DNA from: Chitinimonas_A lacunae
GTDB taxonomy: Bacteria > Pseudomonadota > Gammaproteobacteria > Burkholderiales > Chitinimonadaceae
Length of the DNA: 64,000 bases
NCBI RefSeq assembly: GCF_042650885.1
Contig: NZ_JBHSBU010000001.1
Span: 2,914,001-2,978,000, forward strand
Direction: 5' to 3'
The notes beneath the pieces were generated by a model. It did not search any database. It worked only from the letters and a program-made list of their open reading frames with translations, and was not told where the DNA came from. Within the stretch, counting starts at the first letter, position 1, and each line of letters begins with the position of its first letter. The position numbers and the translations under genes are program-made. Shown one piece after another: positions 22,676 through 30,290 of the stretch.

Positions 22676-23421
22676 GGCTTGGCAGCGGGACGCAGGCGGC
22701 GCCAGGCTGCATGGACATAGCCCGACACCCCATAGCTCAGAAACAACGCAAACAGCGCCACCGGCGGGCTGGCGGCAATCGCCACCAGTGCAAAGACCAG
22801 CGGCACCAGCACAAAGAACGGCACGGTCTTGCGGACGTTGATTTCCTTGAAGCTATAGAAGCGCACATTGCTGACCATGGTCAGCCCGGCAAAGGCCGTC
22901 AGCCCGAGGGCAAACCAGCGCAGCGGCTCGCCCTGCCATCCCATTTCGAGCGATACCCAGACCAGACCGGCCACCAGCGCGGCCGCCGTGGGCGAGGGCA
23001 TGCCCTGGAAGAAGCGCTTGTCGACGACGTCGATATTGGTATTGAAGCGGGCCAGCCGCAGCGCAGCGGCCGCACAGTAGATAAAGGCCACCACCCAGCC
23101 CAGCTTGCCAAAACCCTGCAGTGCCCATTCATACACCACCAGCGCCGGCGCCACCCCGAACGACACCATATCGGACAGGGAATCGAACTCGGCGCCAAAC
23201 GCGCTCTGGGTATGGGTCATTCGTGCCACCCGGCCGTCCATGCCGTCGAGCACCATGGCAATAAAGATCGCCACGGCCGCCGGTTCGAAGCGCTGGTTCA
23301 TTGCCTGAACCACCGCATAGAAGCCGGCGAACAGCGCCGCCAGCGTAAACATATTCGGCAGCAGATAAATGCTTTGGCGGCGCAGATCGCGCTTGAGACC
23401 GTTCGAAGGCTGCGGACGCAT
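22672..23421 (-). CDS. pssA: CDP-diacylglycerol--serine O-phosphatidyltransferase
   Basis: An inner-membrane enzyme making phosphatidylserine from CDP-diacylglycerol and serine. 249 residues with several membrane helices. The CDP-alcohol phosphotransferase motif is complete: DGMDGRVARMTH, then GAEFDSLSD, with the four catalytic aspartates spaced D-G-x2-D-G-x2-A-R-x8-G-x3-D-x3-D. It lies 9 bp after psd on the same strand, so product and next enzyme are co-expressed. The -35 box of the leu promoter overlaps its 3' end. Confidence 0.95.
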   Translation of the reverse strand: MRPQPSNGLKRDLRRQSIYLLPNMFTLAALFAGFYAVVQAMNQRFEPAAVAIFIAMVLDGMDGRVARMTHTQSAFGAEFDSLSDMVSFGVAPALVVYEWALQGFGKLGWVVAFIYCAAAALRLARFNTNIDVVDKRFFQGMPSPTAAALVAGLVWVSLEMGWQGEPLRWFALGLTAFAGLTMVSNVRFYSFKEINVRKTVPFFVLVPLVFALVAIAASPPVALFALFLSYGVSGYVHAAWRRLRPAAKP

Positions 23422-23430
23422 GGCTTGGGA

Positions 23431-24102
23431 TCAGTTCAGTTCGGCAAGAATGGTTTCGGTCGCTTTGACCTTATCGCCGACCGTGACCTTGGGCAGCGAA
23501 TTCGGCGGCAGATAGAGATCGACCCGCGAACCGAAACGGATGAAACCGTAACGCTGCCCACGGGCCAGACGCTCGCCTACCTTGGTGTAGCAGAGGATAC
23601 GGCGGGCGACCAGACCAGCGATCTGGACAAAGGTGATCTCTGTACCATCCGACATCCGTACCACCACGGCGTTCCGTTCGTTTTCGAGCGAAGCCTTGTT
23701 GAGGTCGGCGTTGACAAAGGAACCAGGGAAATATTCAACCTGCGTGACTTCACCATCGACCGGGGCACGGTTCGAGTGAACGTTGAACACGTTCATAAAC
23801 ACGCTGATCTTGAGTGCTTCACGCTTGAGATAGGGATCGGTGGTCTTTTCCACCACCACGATACGGCCATCGGCCGGACTCAGCACGCCGCGCGGCGAAT
23901 TGGGTACGGTACGCGGCGGATCGCGGAAGAATTGCAGGACAAACAGGGCAATGATCCACAGCGGAACCAGGATCAGGGCCGCCACCAGCGTCGGCAGCGA
24001 CAGCGCGCAGACCAGCCAGGTGGCGCCGGCGGCGACCGCTACGGCAATCGCCAGAAAGGGCCAGCCCTCGCGGGCAATAATCGGATGCGGATAATGACTC
24101 AA
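23431..24102 (-). CDS. psd: Phosphatidylserine decarboxylase proenzyme (short form)
   Basis: Converts phosphatidylserine to phosphatidylethanolamine. 223 residues, the length of the short bacterial form. Hydrophobic N-terminus (residues ~13-55). The self-cleavage site that creates the pyruvoyl group is the Gly-Ser of RFGSRVDLYLP near the C-terminus. FMNVFNVHSNRAPVDG is a conserved substrate-site segment. It is the first gene of psd-pssA, the usual arrangement between ilvC and leuA in Betaproteobacteria. Confidence 0.95.
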   Translation of the reverse strand: MSHYPHPIIAREGWPFLAIAVAVAAGATWLVCALSLPTLVAALILVPLWIIALFVLQFFRDPPRTVPNSPRGVLSPADGRIVVVEKTTDPYLKREALKISVFMNVFNVHSNRAPVDGEVTQVEYFPGSFVNADLNKASLENERNAVVVRMSDGTEITFVQIAGLVARRILCYTKVGERLARGQRYGFIRFGSRVDLYLPPNSLPKVTVGDKVKATETILAELN

Positions 24103-24426
24103 GTGGACCTCGGTCGACAGCGCCGGAGCGCGGGTTTTATCGGGCGGCTCATTCTACCGGCATTGCCAGGACGCCGCCATGCGAAGCCGGACAGCCTAAG
24201 CCTGCTACAGCAAGCCTTGTACCGCTAGCGCCAGGCAGTCCGGACAGCGGCTGCTCAAGCCGGGCCATCTTTGCCATCCTGCCGGCTGACATACCCTAGA
24301 CGCATAGCTAGTTTTTATATCTACAAGACCAGCTCTGCCATACAACAAAAAAGCCATGCATGAAATGCATAGCTTCCGGACGCAACACTCCCCGATCGTG
24401 CCCGGCACGACCGGGGAGTCTGGCGC
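24103..24426 (-). other. Non-coding region between ilvC and psd
   Basis: It holds two tandem hairpins that end the ilv operon and, nearer psd, no clear promoter or gene. The hairpin nearest ilvC (24387-24419: ACTCCCCG/CGGGGAGT extended by TCGTG/CACGA) has no T run. Confidence 0.6.
24347..24374 (-). terminator. ilvIHC terminator
   Basis: On the minus strand AGCTATGCAT and ATGCATGGCT pair around TTC, followed by six T. A GC-rich hairpin (24387-24419) lies between it and the ilvC stop. Confidence 0.8.
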
Positions 24427-25443
24427 TTAGTTGCGGCTCTGGTCGACCAGTTTGTTGGCCTTGATCCAGGGCATCATATCGCGCAGCTTTTCGCCGACCA
24501 CCTCGATCGGGTGAGCCGCGTTGAGGCGGCGGCGGGCGGTCATCTCGGGGTAGTTGGTGCGACCTTCGAGAATAAAGCGCTTGGCGTATTCGCCGCTCTG
24601 GATGCGTTGCAGCGCATTGCGCATCGCCGCACGCGAGCTTTCGTTGATCACCTCGGGGCCGGTCACATACTCACCGTACTCGGCATTATTGGAGATCGAG
24701 TAGTTCATATTGGCGATCCCGCCTTCGTACATCAGGTCGACGATCAGCTTGAGTTCGTGCAGGCACTCGAAATAGGCCATCTCGGGCGCATAACCGGCTT
24801 CGGTCAGGGTTTCGAAGCCCATCTTGACCAGTTCGACCGCTCCGCCGCACAACACGGCCTGTTCACCGAACAGATCGGTCTCGGTCTCTTCGCGGAACGA
24901 GGTCTCGATCACGCCGCCCTTGGTGCCGCCGTTGGCAGCGGCATAGGACAGGGCAATATCACGTGCCTTGCCCGAACGGTCCTGATACACGGCAATCAGG
25001 GAAGGCACGCCGCCGCCTTGCTTATAGGTCGAGCGCACCGTATGGCCCGGGCCTTTGGGGGCGATCATCACCACATCGAGATCGGCCCGCGGCACGATCT
25101 GGTTGTAATGGATATTGAAACCATGGGCAAAAGCCAGCACGGCGCCCTGCTTCAGATTGGGTTCGATATCGCGTCGATAGACGTCGGGCTGGTTCTCATC
25201 GGGCAGCAGCACCATCACCAGGTCGGCGCTGGCCACCGCTTCGGCCACTTCGGCCACCTTGACGCCGGCAGCCTCGGCCTTGGCCCAGGAGGCACCGTCA
25301 CGGCGCAGGCCGACCGTGACGTCGACGCCCGAATCGGTCAGGTTGAGCGCGTGGGCATGGCCTTGCGAGCCGTAGCCGATAATGGCCACTTTACGGGCCT
25401 TGATCAGCGACAGATCGGCGTCTTTATCGTAGAAGACTTTCAT
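24427..25443 (-). CDS. ilvC: Ketol-acid reductoisomerase (NADP+), class I
   Basis: The second common step of valine/isoleucine synthesis: isomerises and reduces acetolactate or acetohydroxybutyrate. 338 residues, class I. The NADP(H)-binding GYGSQGHAHALNLTDSG is at residues 24-40, GPGHTVRSTY follows, and the metal-binding region of the knotted C-terminal domain (EAGYAPEMAYFECLHELKLI) is intact. It is the third gene of ilvI-ilvH-ilvC, 65 bp after ilvH. Confidence 0.98.
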   Translation of the reverse strand: MKVFYDKDADLSLIKARKVAIIGYGSQGHAHALNLTDSGVDVTVGLRRDGASWAKAEAAGVKVAEVAEAVASADLVMVLLPDENQPDVYRRDIEPNLKQGAVLAFAHGFNIHYNQIVPRADLDVVMIAPKGPGHTVRSTYKQGGGVPSLIAVYQDRSGKARDIALSYAAANGGTKGGVIETSFREETETDLFGEQAVLCGGAVELVKMGFETLTEAGYAPEMAYFECLHELKLIVDLMYEGGIANMNYSISNNAEYGEYVTGPEVINESSRAAMRNALQRIQSGEYAKRFILEGRTNYPEMTARRRLNAAHPIEVVGEKLRDMMPWIKANKLVDQSRN

Positions 25444-25508
25444 GATGCTTTCCCTTCGGTATAAGGCGGACGAGGCGGCCGGCCATACGGCGCCGCCTCG
25501 ACGGGTGG

Positions 25509-26000
25509 TCAGATTTTCAGGATACGCTCGCCACGTCCCACGCCCGAGGCGCCGGTGCGGACGGTTTCCAGGATCAGGGCGCGGTCGACTGCCTCGATAA
25601 AGGCGTCGAGCTTGGCGCTTTCCCCGGTCAATTCAATGGTGTAAGTCTTTTCGGTCACGTCGATGATGCGGCCACGGAAGATATCGGCCATCCGCTTCAT
25701 CTCCTCGCGATCCTTGCCGGTGGCGCGCACCTTGATCAGCATCAGCTCGCGCTCGACATGGTCGGACTCGTTGAGGTCGATCACCTTGACCACTTCGATC
25801 AGCTTGTTGAGCTGCTTGGTGATCTGCTCGATCACATCGTCCGAGCCGTGGGTGACGATGGTCATCCGGCTCAGCGTGGCATCCTCGGTGGTGGCCACGG
25901 TCAGCGAATCGATGTTGTAGCCGCGGGCAGAAAATAATCCGACAACCCGGCTCAAGGCGCCAGCTTCGTTTTCAACGAGAATAGATAAAATATGTCGCAT
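25509..26000 (-). CDS. ilvH: Acetolactate synthase small (regulatory) subunit
   Basis: A 163-residue regulatory subunit that raises activity of the large subunit and confers valine feedback inhibition. The N-terminal ACT domain starts MRHILSILVENEAGALSRVV with the valine-site segment GLFSARGYNIDSLTV. The C-terminal domain ELTGESAKLDAFIEAV is typical. It lies ten bases after ilvI and 65 before ilvC. Confidence 0.97.
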   Translation of the reverse strand: MRHILSILVENEAGALSRVVGLFSARGYNIDSLTVATTEDATLSRMTIVTHGSDDVIEQITKQLNKLIEVVKVIDLNESDHVERELMLIKVRATGKDREEMKRMADIFRGRIIDVTEKTYTIELTGESAKLDAFIEAVDRALILETVRTGASGVGRGERILKI

Positions 26001-26010
26001 ATCCGTCTCC

Positions 26011-27771
26011 TCAGCTCAGGTTGCCGTAATCGCGTTCCTTGGCGACCGGTCCTTGTTGCAGATTGCGCATATGCGGCGGCAGATCCATCTGGTTAAGGCC
26101 GCGATTGTTCTGGACCATTGGGAAGACGTTCTCGGTCTGGTCGGTGATGAAGTCCATAAACACCAGCCGCTCCTTGAGTCGCATCGCTTCCCTGAGCGCC
26201 GGTTCGACATCGGCCGGCCGCTCGATCCGCATGCCGACGTGGCCATAGGCTTCGGCCAGCTTCACGAAGTCGGGCAAGGCGTCCATATAGGACTCGGAAT
26301 AGCGGTTGCCGTAGAAGAACTCCTGCCACTGCCGCACCATGCCCAGATAGCGGTTGTTCAGGTTCACGATCTTGACCGGGATGTGGTACTGCTTGCAGGT
26401 CGACAGCTCCTGGATACACATCTGGATCGATGCCTCGCCCGTGACACAGGCGACCGTGGCGTCGGGGTTGGCCAGTTGGGCGCCCATGGCGGCCGGCAGG
26501 CCGAAGCCCATGGTGCCGAGGCCACCCGAGTTGATCCAGCGGCGCGGCTTGTTGAAGCGGTAATACTGGGCGGCCCACATCTGGTGCTGACCGACGTCGG
26601 AAGTCACGAAGGCGTCGCCGCCGGTGATCTCGTACAGCTTCTGCACCACGAACTGTGGCTTGATGATGTCCGAACCCATATCGAATTTGAGGCAGTCGTG
26701 GCCGCGCCATTCCTCGATCTGTTTCCACCAGTTGCCCAGATGGTCGGGATTGGGCCGGCCGCCGTGCTGGCGCAGATGGGCCAGCATCTCGTCGAGCACA
26801 TCGCGCACATTGCCGACGATCGGGATATCGACCTTGACCCGTTTGGCAATCGAGGACGGATCGATATCGATATGGACGATCTTCTTGGGCGAACTGAGGA
26901 AATGCGACGGCACCGAGACCACGCGGTCATCGAAACGCGCGCCCACGGCAATCAGCACATCGCAGTACTGCATGGCCAGATTGGCCTCATAGGTGCCGTG
27001 CATGCCCAGCATGCCCAGGCACTGCGGGTCGGTGCCGGGGAAGGCGCCCAGGCCCATCAGGGTATTGGTGCACGGCAGACCGAGCATCTTGACCAGCTCG
27101 GTCACCTGCTGCGAGGCATTGGACAGCACGGCGCCGCCGCCGACATAGACCAGCGGCCGCTTGGCGTCGAGCAGCAGATTGACCGCCTTCTTGATCTGGC
27201 CCGGATGGCCTTTCGAGGGCGGATTGTAGGAGCGCAGGCTGACCGATTGCGGATAGTGGAATTCCGTCCGTGCCAGCGTCACATCCTTGGGAATATCGAC
27301 CACGACCGGGCCGGGGCGACCGGTGGTCGCGATATAGAAAGCCTTCTTGATCGCGGCCGACAGCTCGCGCACATCCTTGACCAGGATATTGTGCTTTACG
27401 CAAGGCCGGGTGATACCGACCATATCGACTTCCTGGAAGGCATCGAGACCGATGGCCGGGGTGGGCACCTGGCCCGACAGCACCACCAGCGGGATCGAAT
27501 CGAGATAGGCGGTGGCCAGCCCCGTCACGGCATTGGTGGCACCCGGACCCGAGGTCACCAGCGCAACGCCGACCTTCTGGCTCGAGCGCGAATAACCGTC
27601 GGCGGCATGAACTGCGCCTTGTTCGTGACGGACCAGGACGTGCTTGAAGGCGTCCTGCTTGAAAATGGCATCGTAGATTTCGAGAACTGCGCCGCCAGGG
27701 TAGCCGAAGACGAATTCAACGCCTTCTTCCTGCAAACAGCGGACGACGATCTCCGCACCGGAAATTTCCAT
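26011..27771 (-). CDS. ilvI: Acetolactate synthase large (catalytic) subunit, IlvI type
   Basis: A thiamine-diphosphate and FAD enzyme condensing pyruvate with pyruvate or 2-oxobutyrate. 586 residues. The catalytic glutamate region EEGVEFVFGYPGGAVLEIYD is N-terminal. The ThDP/Mg motif reads TGEASIQMCIQELST...NLNN, with Glu-Ala where many family members have Asp-Gly. The ATG at 27771 is where homology starts; upstream in-frame codons are not protein-like. It heads the ilvIHC operon behind a 5' leader of about 360 bases. Confidence 0.96.
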   Translation of the reverse strand: MEISGAEIVVRCLQEEGVEFVFGYPGGAVLEIYDAIFKQDAFKHVLVRHEQGAVHAADGYSRSSQKVGVALVTSGPGATNAVTGLATAYLDSIPLVVLSGQVPTPAIGLDAFQEVDMVGITRPCVKHNILVKDVRELSAAIKKAFYIATTGRPGPVVVDIPKDVTLARTEFHYPQSVSLRSYNPPSKGHPGQIKKAVNLLLDAKRPLVYVGGGAVLSNASQQVTELVKMLGLPCTNTLMGLGAFPGTDPQCLGMLGMHGTYEANLAMQYCDVLIAVGARFDDRVVSVPSHFLSSPKKIVHIDIDPSSIAKRVKVDIPIVGNVRDVLDEMLAHLRQHGGRPNPDHLGNWWKQIEEWRGHDCLKFDMGSDIIKPQFVVQKLYEITGGDAFVTSDVGQHQMWAAQYYRFNKPRRWINSGGLGTMGFGLPAAMGAQLANPDATVACVTGEASIQMCIQELSTCKQYHIPVKIVNLNNRYLGMVRQWQEFFYGNRYSESYMDALPDFVKLAEAYGHVGMRIERPADVEPALREAMRLKERLVFMDFITDQTENVFPMVQNNRGLNQMDLPPHMRNLQQGPVAKERDYGNLS

Positions 27772-28249
27772 GTTGTACCCCTTTCGTGGAGGAGACACCG
27801 CAGCACGCTTTCGCGCGGCAGACGAACCGGATCGGAGCCAGATCCCGCACGGCGGGACCGGACATCGGCGCCTCATTGCCTCGGGCAATGCGACACGGCG
27901 ATATCTTTACCGAAACGATCGCGAGACGTTGATGGACCGTCTCAAGCCGACTTGGATACGAAAATTGCGGACTGCGACCTTAAAGGTGCAGCTAAAAAGC
28001 CTTGTACGACTTTGTCAAAAAGCCAACCGGGCTCTCACCGGATGCCGCTTGTGGCGGGGGTGAGCATCGTGAAACGCTGCCGATGCGGCGCGCCGACAGC
28101 TGGTCGGGCACCGTCCGTGGCGGTAGGGATGCACGGAACATAGCCGAGCCCCGACAGACCGGTCAAGCCCTTTTATCGCGTTGCAGCAATGACTTGTCGC
28201 AGCCAGCAGGCGGATTTGCTAGTATCCCGCCCTTATTCAGGGGATGAAG
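27772..28249. other. Divergent control region between ilvI and the ECF sigma gene
   Basis: 478 bases without a clear protein gene. The minus strand carries the ilv promoter (28166-28137) and a long leader with a ten-codon frame (28067-28035) followed by two alternative small hairpins and a TTTTT run. The plus-strand part close to 28250 must hold the sigma operon promoter; TAGTAT at 28220-28225 is a candidate -10. Confidence 0.45.
28137..28166 (-). promoter_or_regulatory. ilvIHC promoter
   Basis: TTGACC (28166-28161), 18 bases, TATGTT (28142-28137) on the minus strand: the best vegetative promoter upstream of ilvI, predicting a leader of about 360 bases. Confidence 0.55.
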
Positions 28250-28819
28250 TTGGCCAGCCACGAGGAATTGTCCGTCTTTCTCGCCGACGTAGAGCGACGT
28301 GCGTTCCGCCAGGCGCTGTACGCCGTTCACGACGAGGATGCCGCGCTCGACCTGGTTCAGGACGCGATGCTGCGGCTGGCCGAGCATTACGCCGAACGGC
28401 CGGCCGAGGAATTGCCGCTGCTGTTCCAGCGCATCCTGCAAAACGCCATCCGAGATTACTTCCGTCGTCACAAGGTCCGCTCGCTATGGGTGGGCCTGCT
28501 GTCGCTGCTCTCCCCGCGCCGCGACGACGAGGACGAGCCCGATCTGCTCGATACCCTGACAGTCGAGCCCATCAGCAGCGCGCTGCAACCGCCTGAGACG
28601 CAACTCCAGCGCGAACAACTGTTCAAACTTCTCGAAGAAGCCCTGACCCGCCTGCCGGCACGTCAACGCGAAGCCTTCCTATTGCGTTACTGGGAGGAAC
28701 TGGACGTCGCCGACACGGCTGCCGCGATGGGTTGTTCAGAAGGCAGTGTCAAAACCCATTGCTCCCGTGCCACGCATACGCTTGCGGCGTGGCTCAAATC
28801 GAAGGGAGTCGAGCCATGA
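28250..28819 (+). CDS. ECF-type RNA polymerase sigma factor
   Basis: A 189-residue sigma factor with region 2 (RRAFRQALYAVHDEDAALDL to FQRILQNAIRDYFRRHKVRS) and region 4 (TRLPARQREAFLLRYWEELD to GCSEGSVKTHCSRATHTL). TTG at 28250 is chosen as start: AGGGG lies six bases upstream, and the resulting MASHEELSVFL resembles the start of related sigma factors. The ATG at 28244 abuts the ribosome site directly and is less likely. Its stop overlaps the DUF3619 start (ATGA). No classical anti-sigma gene (RseA/ChrR-like) is present; the next gene may take that part. Confidence 0.88.
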   Translation: MASHEELSVFLADVERRAFRQALYAVHDEDAALDLVQDAMLRLAEHYAERPAEELPLLFQRILQNAIRDYFRRHKVRSLWVGLLSLLSPRRDDEDEPDLLDTLTVEPISSALQPPETQLQREQLFKLLEEALTRLPARQREAFLLRYWEELDVADTAAAMGCSEGSVKTHCSRATHTLAAWLKSKGVEP

Positions 28820-29145
28820 CCGTACCCCAACACGACCAATTCAGCCGTCGCCTGACGCAGTGCCTCGACGATACTCCCCTGACCCCTTATCAGGCCCTGC
28901 GACTGCAACGCGCCCGCGAAGCCGCCCTGGCTGCCGCCCAGGCGCCCCGGCCACTGCGGCAGGAGCCGCGCCGCCGCTGGGCCCTGGGTTTCATGCTGGC
29001 CCTGGTCCTTGGCAGCGCCCTGTTCTGGGCCGGCAGAGAGGCCGACCATCTCGACGATGAGATCGATACCATGCTGCTGGCCGACGAACTGCCGCCCGAT
29101 GTCTATCTCGATGATCAGCTGATCGAGCTGGTGCAGGAGTCCTGA
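28816..29145 (+). CDS. DUF3619 family single-pass membrane protein, possible anti-sigma partner
   Basis: A 109-residue protein: a cytoplasmic-type N-terminal segment (HDQFSRRLTQCLDDTPLTPY), one membrane helix (WALGFMLALVLGSALFWAG, ~residues 56-74) and an acidic C-terminal tail likely in the periplasm. The function of DUF3619 is not established. Its ATG overlaps the sigma factor stop by four bases, and one-helix topology plus translational coupling to an ECF sigma factor is the usual arrangement of anti-sigma factors. That role is inference only. Confidence 0.75.
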   Translation: MTVPQHDQFSRRLTQCLDDTPLTPYQALRLQRAREAALAAAQAPRPLRQEPRRRWALGFMLALVLGSALFWAGREADHLDDEIDTMLLADELPPDVYLDDQLIELVQES

Positions 29146-29148
29146 GCG

Positions 29149-29589
29149 ATGCAATCCTTCTGGATGCCCGGTCTGCTGGCGGCCTTGCTTGCCGCCGCCG
29201 CACCGGCCGCCTCGCTGGGCAAGACCGACTGGCACCGGCTCAGCGAGTCGGAGCGCCAGGTACTGGCCCCGCTCGCCGCCGAGTGGCCCAGCTATACGCC
29301 GACGCAACGGCAACGACTGCTTCAGGTGGCACGCCGCTATCCCAAACTCAACCCGACCGAGCAGGCGCGTATCCGGGAACGTCTGCAAGCCTGGTCGCGG
29401 CTCAGCATCGAACAGCGACGGCAGGCGCGCGAAAACTATCGCAAGGTCCAGTCGCTGCCGCCCGAGCGCCGCGCCACCGTCAAGCAGCGGCTCAAGGAAG
29501 CCCACCAATCGAAACAGGCCCAGACCGCGCCTTCGAGCGAGACGGCGCCAGAAGCCTCTCCTTCCACCGTTACCCCTTCCACCCCATGA
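29149..29589 (+). CDS. DUF3106 family exported protein
   Basis: A 146-residue protein with a signal peptide (LLAALLAAAAPAASLG) and a helical, Arg/Gln-rich mature part containing repeated 'W..L...ER..L.PL...W..Y.P.QR..LL..A.RYP.L.P.EQ.RI..R' patterns. The fold recalls periplasmic metal/stress sensors such as CpxP/ZraP in helix-rich composition, but I cannot claim homology. The tail is Pro/Ser/Thr-rich. It lies three bases after DUF3619 and overlaps the RDD gene by four. Confidence 0.75.
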   Translation: MQSFWMPGLLAALLAAAAPAASLGKTDWHRLSESERQVLAPLAAEWPSYTPTQRQRLLQVARRYPKLNPTEQARIRERLQAWSRLSIEQRRQARENYRKVQSLPPERRATVKQRLKEAHQSKQAQTAPSSETAPEASPSTVTPSTP

Positions 29590-30116
29590 CCGAGACTTCC
29601 CCTCATCCAACGGCGCCGCGCTGGCGCCGGCTGGTTTCGCTGTGTTACGAAGCGCTGCTGCTGGTGGCCGTGCTGATGGCCTGCGGCATGCTGTTCGATC
29701 TGGTGCTCGGCCGGCTTGCGCCCGGCTCGCAAGGCCAGTCATGGCGTTCGCACCTGCAATTCGTCTATCTGCTGGCCATGCTGTGGGGCTATTTCATCTG
29801 GTGCTGGCGCCGCAGCGGCCAGACGCTAGCGATGAAGACCTGGCGGTTGCGACTCGATGCCCGCAGCGGCGGTCGCGCCAACCTCAAGTCGCTCAGTCTG
29901 CGCTTCACCCTGGCCGTGCTGATGCTGGGTCCGGCGCTGCCGCTGTGGATCGAGGCTCGGCACCGTCCCGAACTCAAATGGCTGGGCTGGGCCGCCCTGG
30001 TCTGGGCCGCCCTGCCCTATCTATGGGCCTGGCTCGACCGCGACCGCCAGTTCCTGCACGACCGGCTGGCCGGCACGCGCTTAGTGTTGCTGCCGATTGG
30101 ATATGGCAAGGATTGA
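29586..30116 (+). CDS. RDD family membrane protein
   Basis: A 176-residue inner-membrane protein of the RDD family with about four hydrophobic segments. The defining segments are RWRRLVSLCYEALLL at the N-terminus, GQTLAMKTWRLRL in the middle and DRDRQFLHDRLAGTRLV at the C-terminus. The ATG at 29586 overlaps the DUF3106 stop (ATGA); a longer in-frame version would overlap DUF3106 by 300 bases. It is the last gene of the sigma operon, before a strong terminator. Substrate, if it is a transporter, is unknown. Confidence 0.88.
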   Translation: MTETSPHPTAPRWRRLVSLCYEALLLVAVLMACGMLFDLVLGRLAPGSQGQSWRSHLQFVYLLAMLWGYFIWCWRRSGQTLAMKTWRLRLDARSGGRANLKSLSLRFTLAVLMLGPALPLWIEARHRPELKWLGWAALVWAALPYLWAWLDRDRQFLHDRLAGTRLVLLPIGYGKD

Positions 30117-30177
30117 GTGAGTCCGCCGCTTACCGCCGGACCCGCCATAGCTGCCCCATCACAGCCTCCAGAGAGAG

Positions 30178-30207
30178 AAAAGGCGATTCAACCGAATCGC
30201 CTTTTTT
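30178..30207 (+). terminator. Terminator of the ECF sigma operon
   Basis: AAAAGGCGATTC, loop AACC, GAATCGCCTTTTTT: a 12-bp perfect stem with a T6 tail, 61 bases after the RDD stop. The leading A run means it may also stop minus-strand transcripts from lnt. Confidence 0.93.
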
Positions 30208-30244
30208 GGCTATATATCTTCATATATCGATAAATAGCGCATCA

Positions 30245-30290
30245 GATTTTGCACACTATTTGCAACTATTTTTCCATTTGTGCTTTCCGC
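30245..30290 (-). repeat. AT-rich repeat at the 3' end of lnt
   Basis: The lnt gene runs into AAATGGAAAAATAG (stop included), then TTGCAAATAGTGTGCAAA and ATCTGATGCGC. It resembles the leuA-end copy and shares AAATGGAAAA with the copies at 10.6 and 38.9 kb. Confidence 0.35.
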
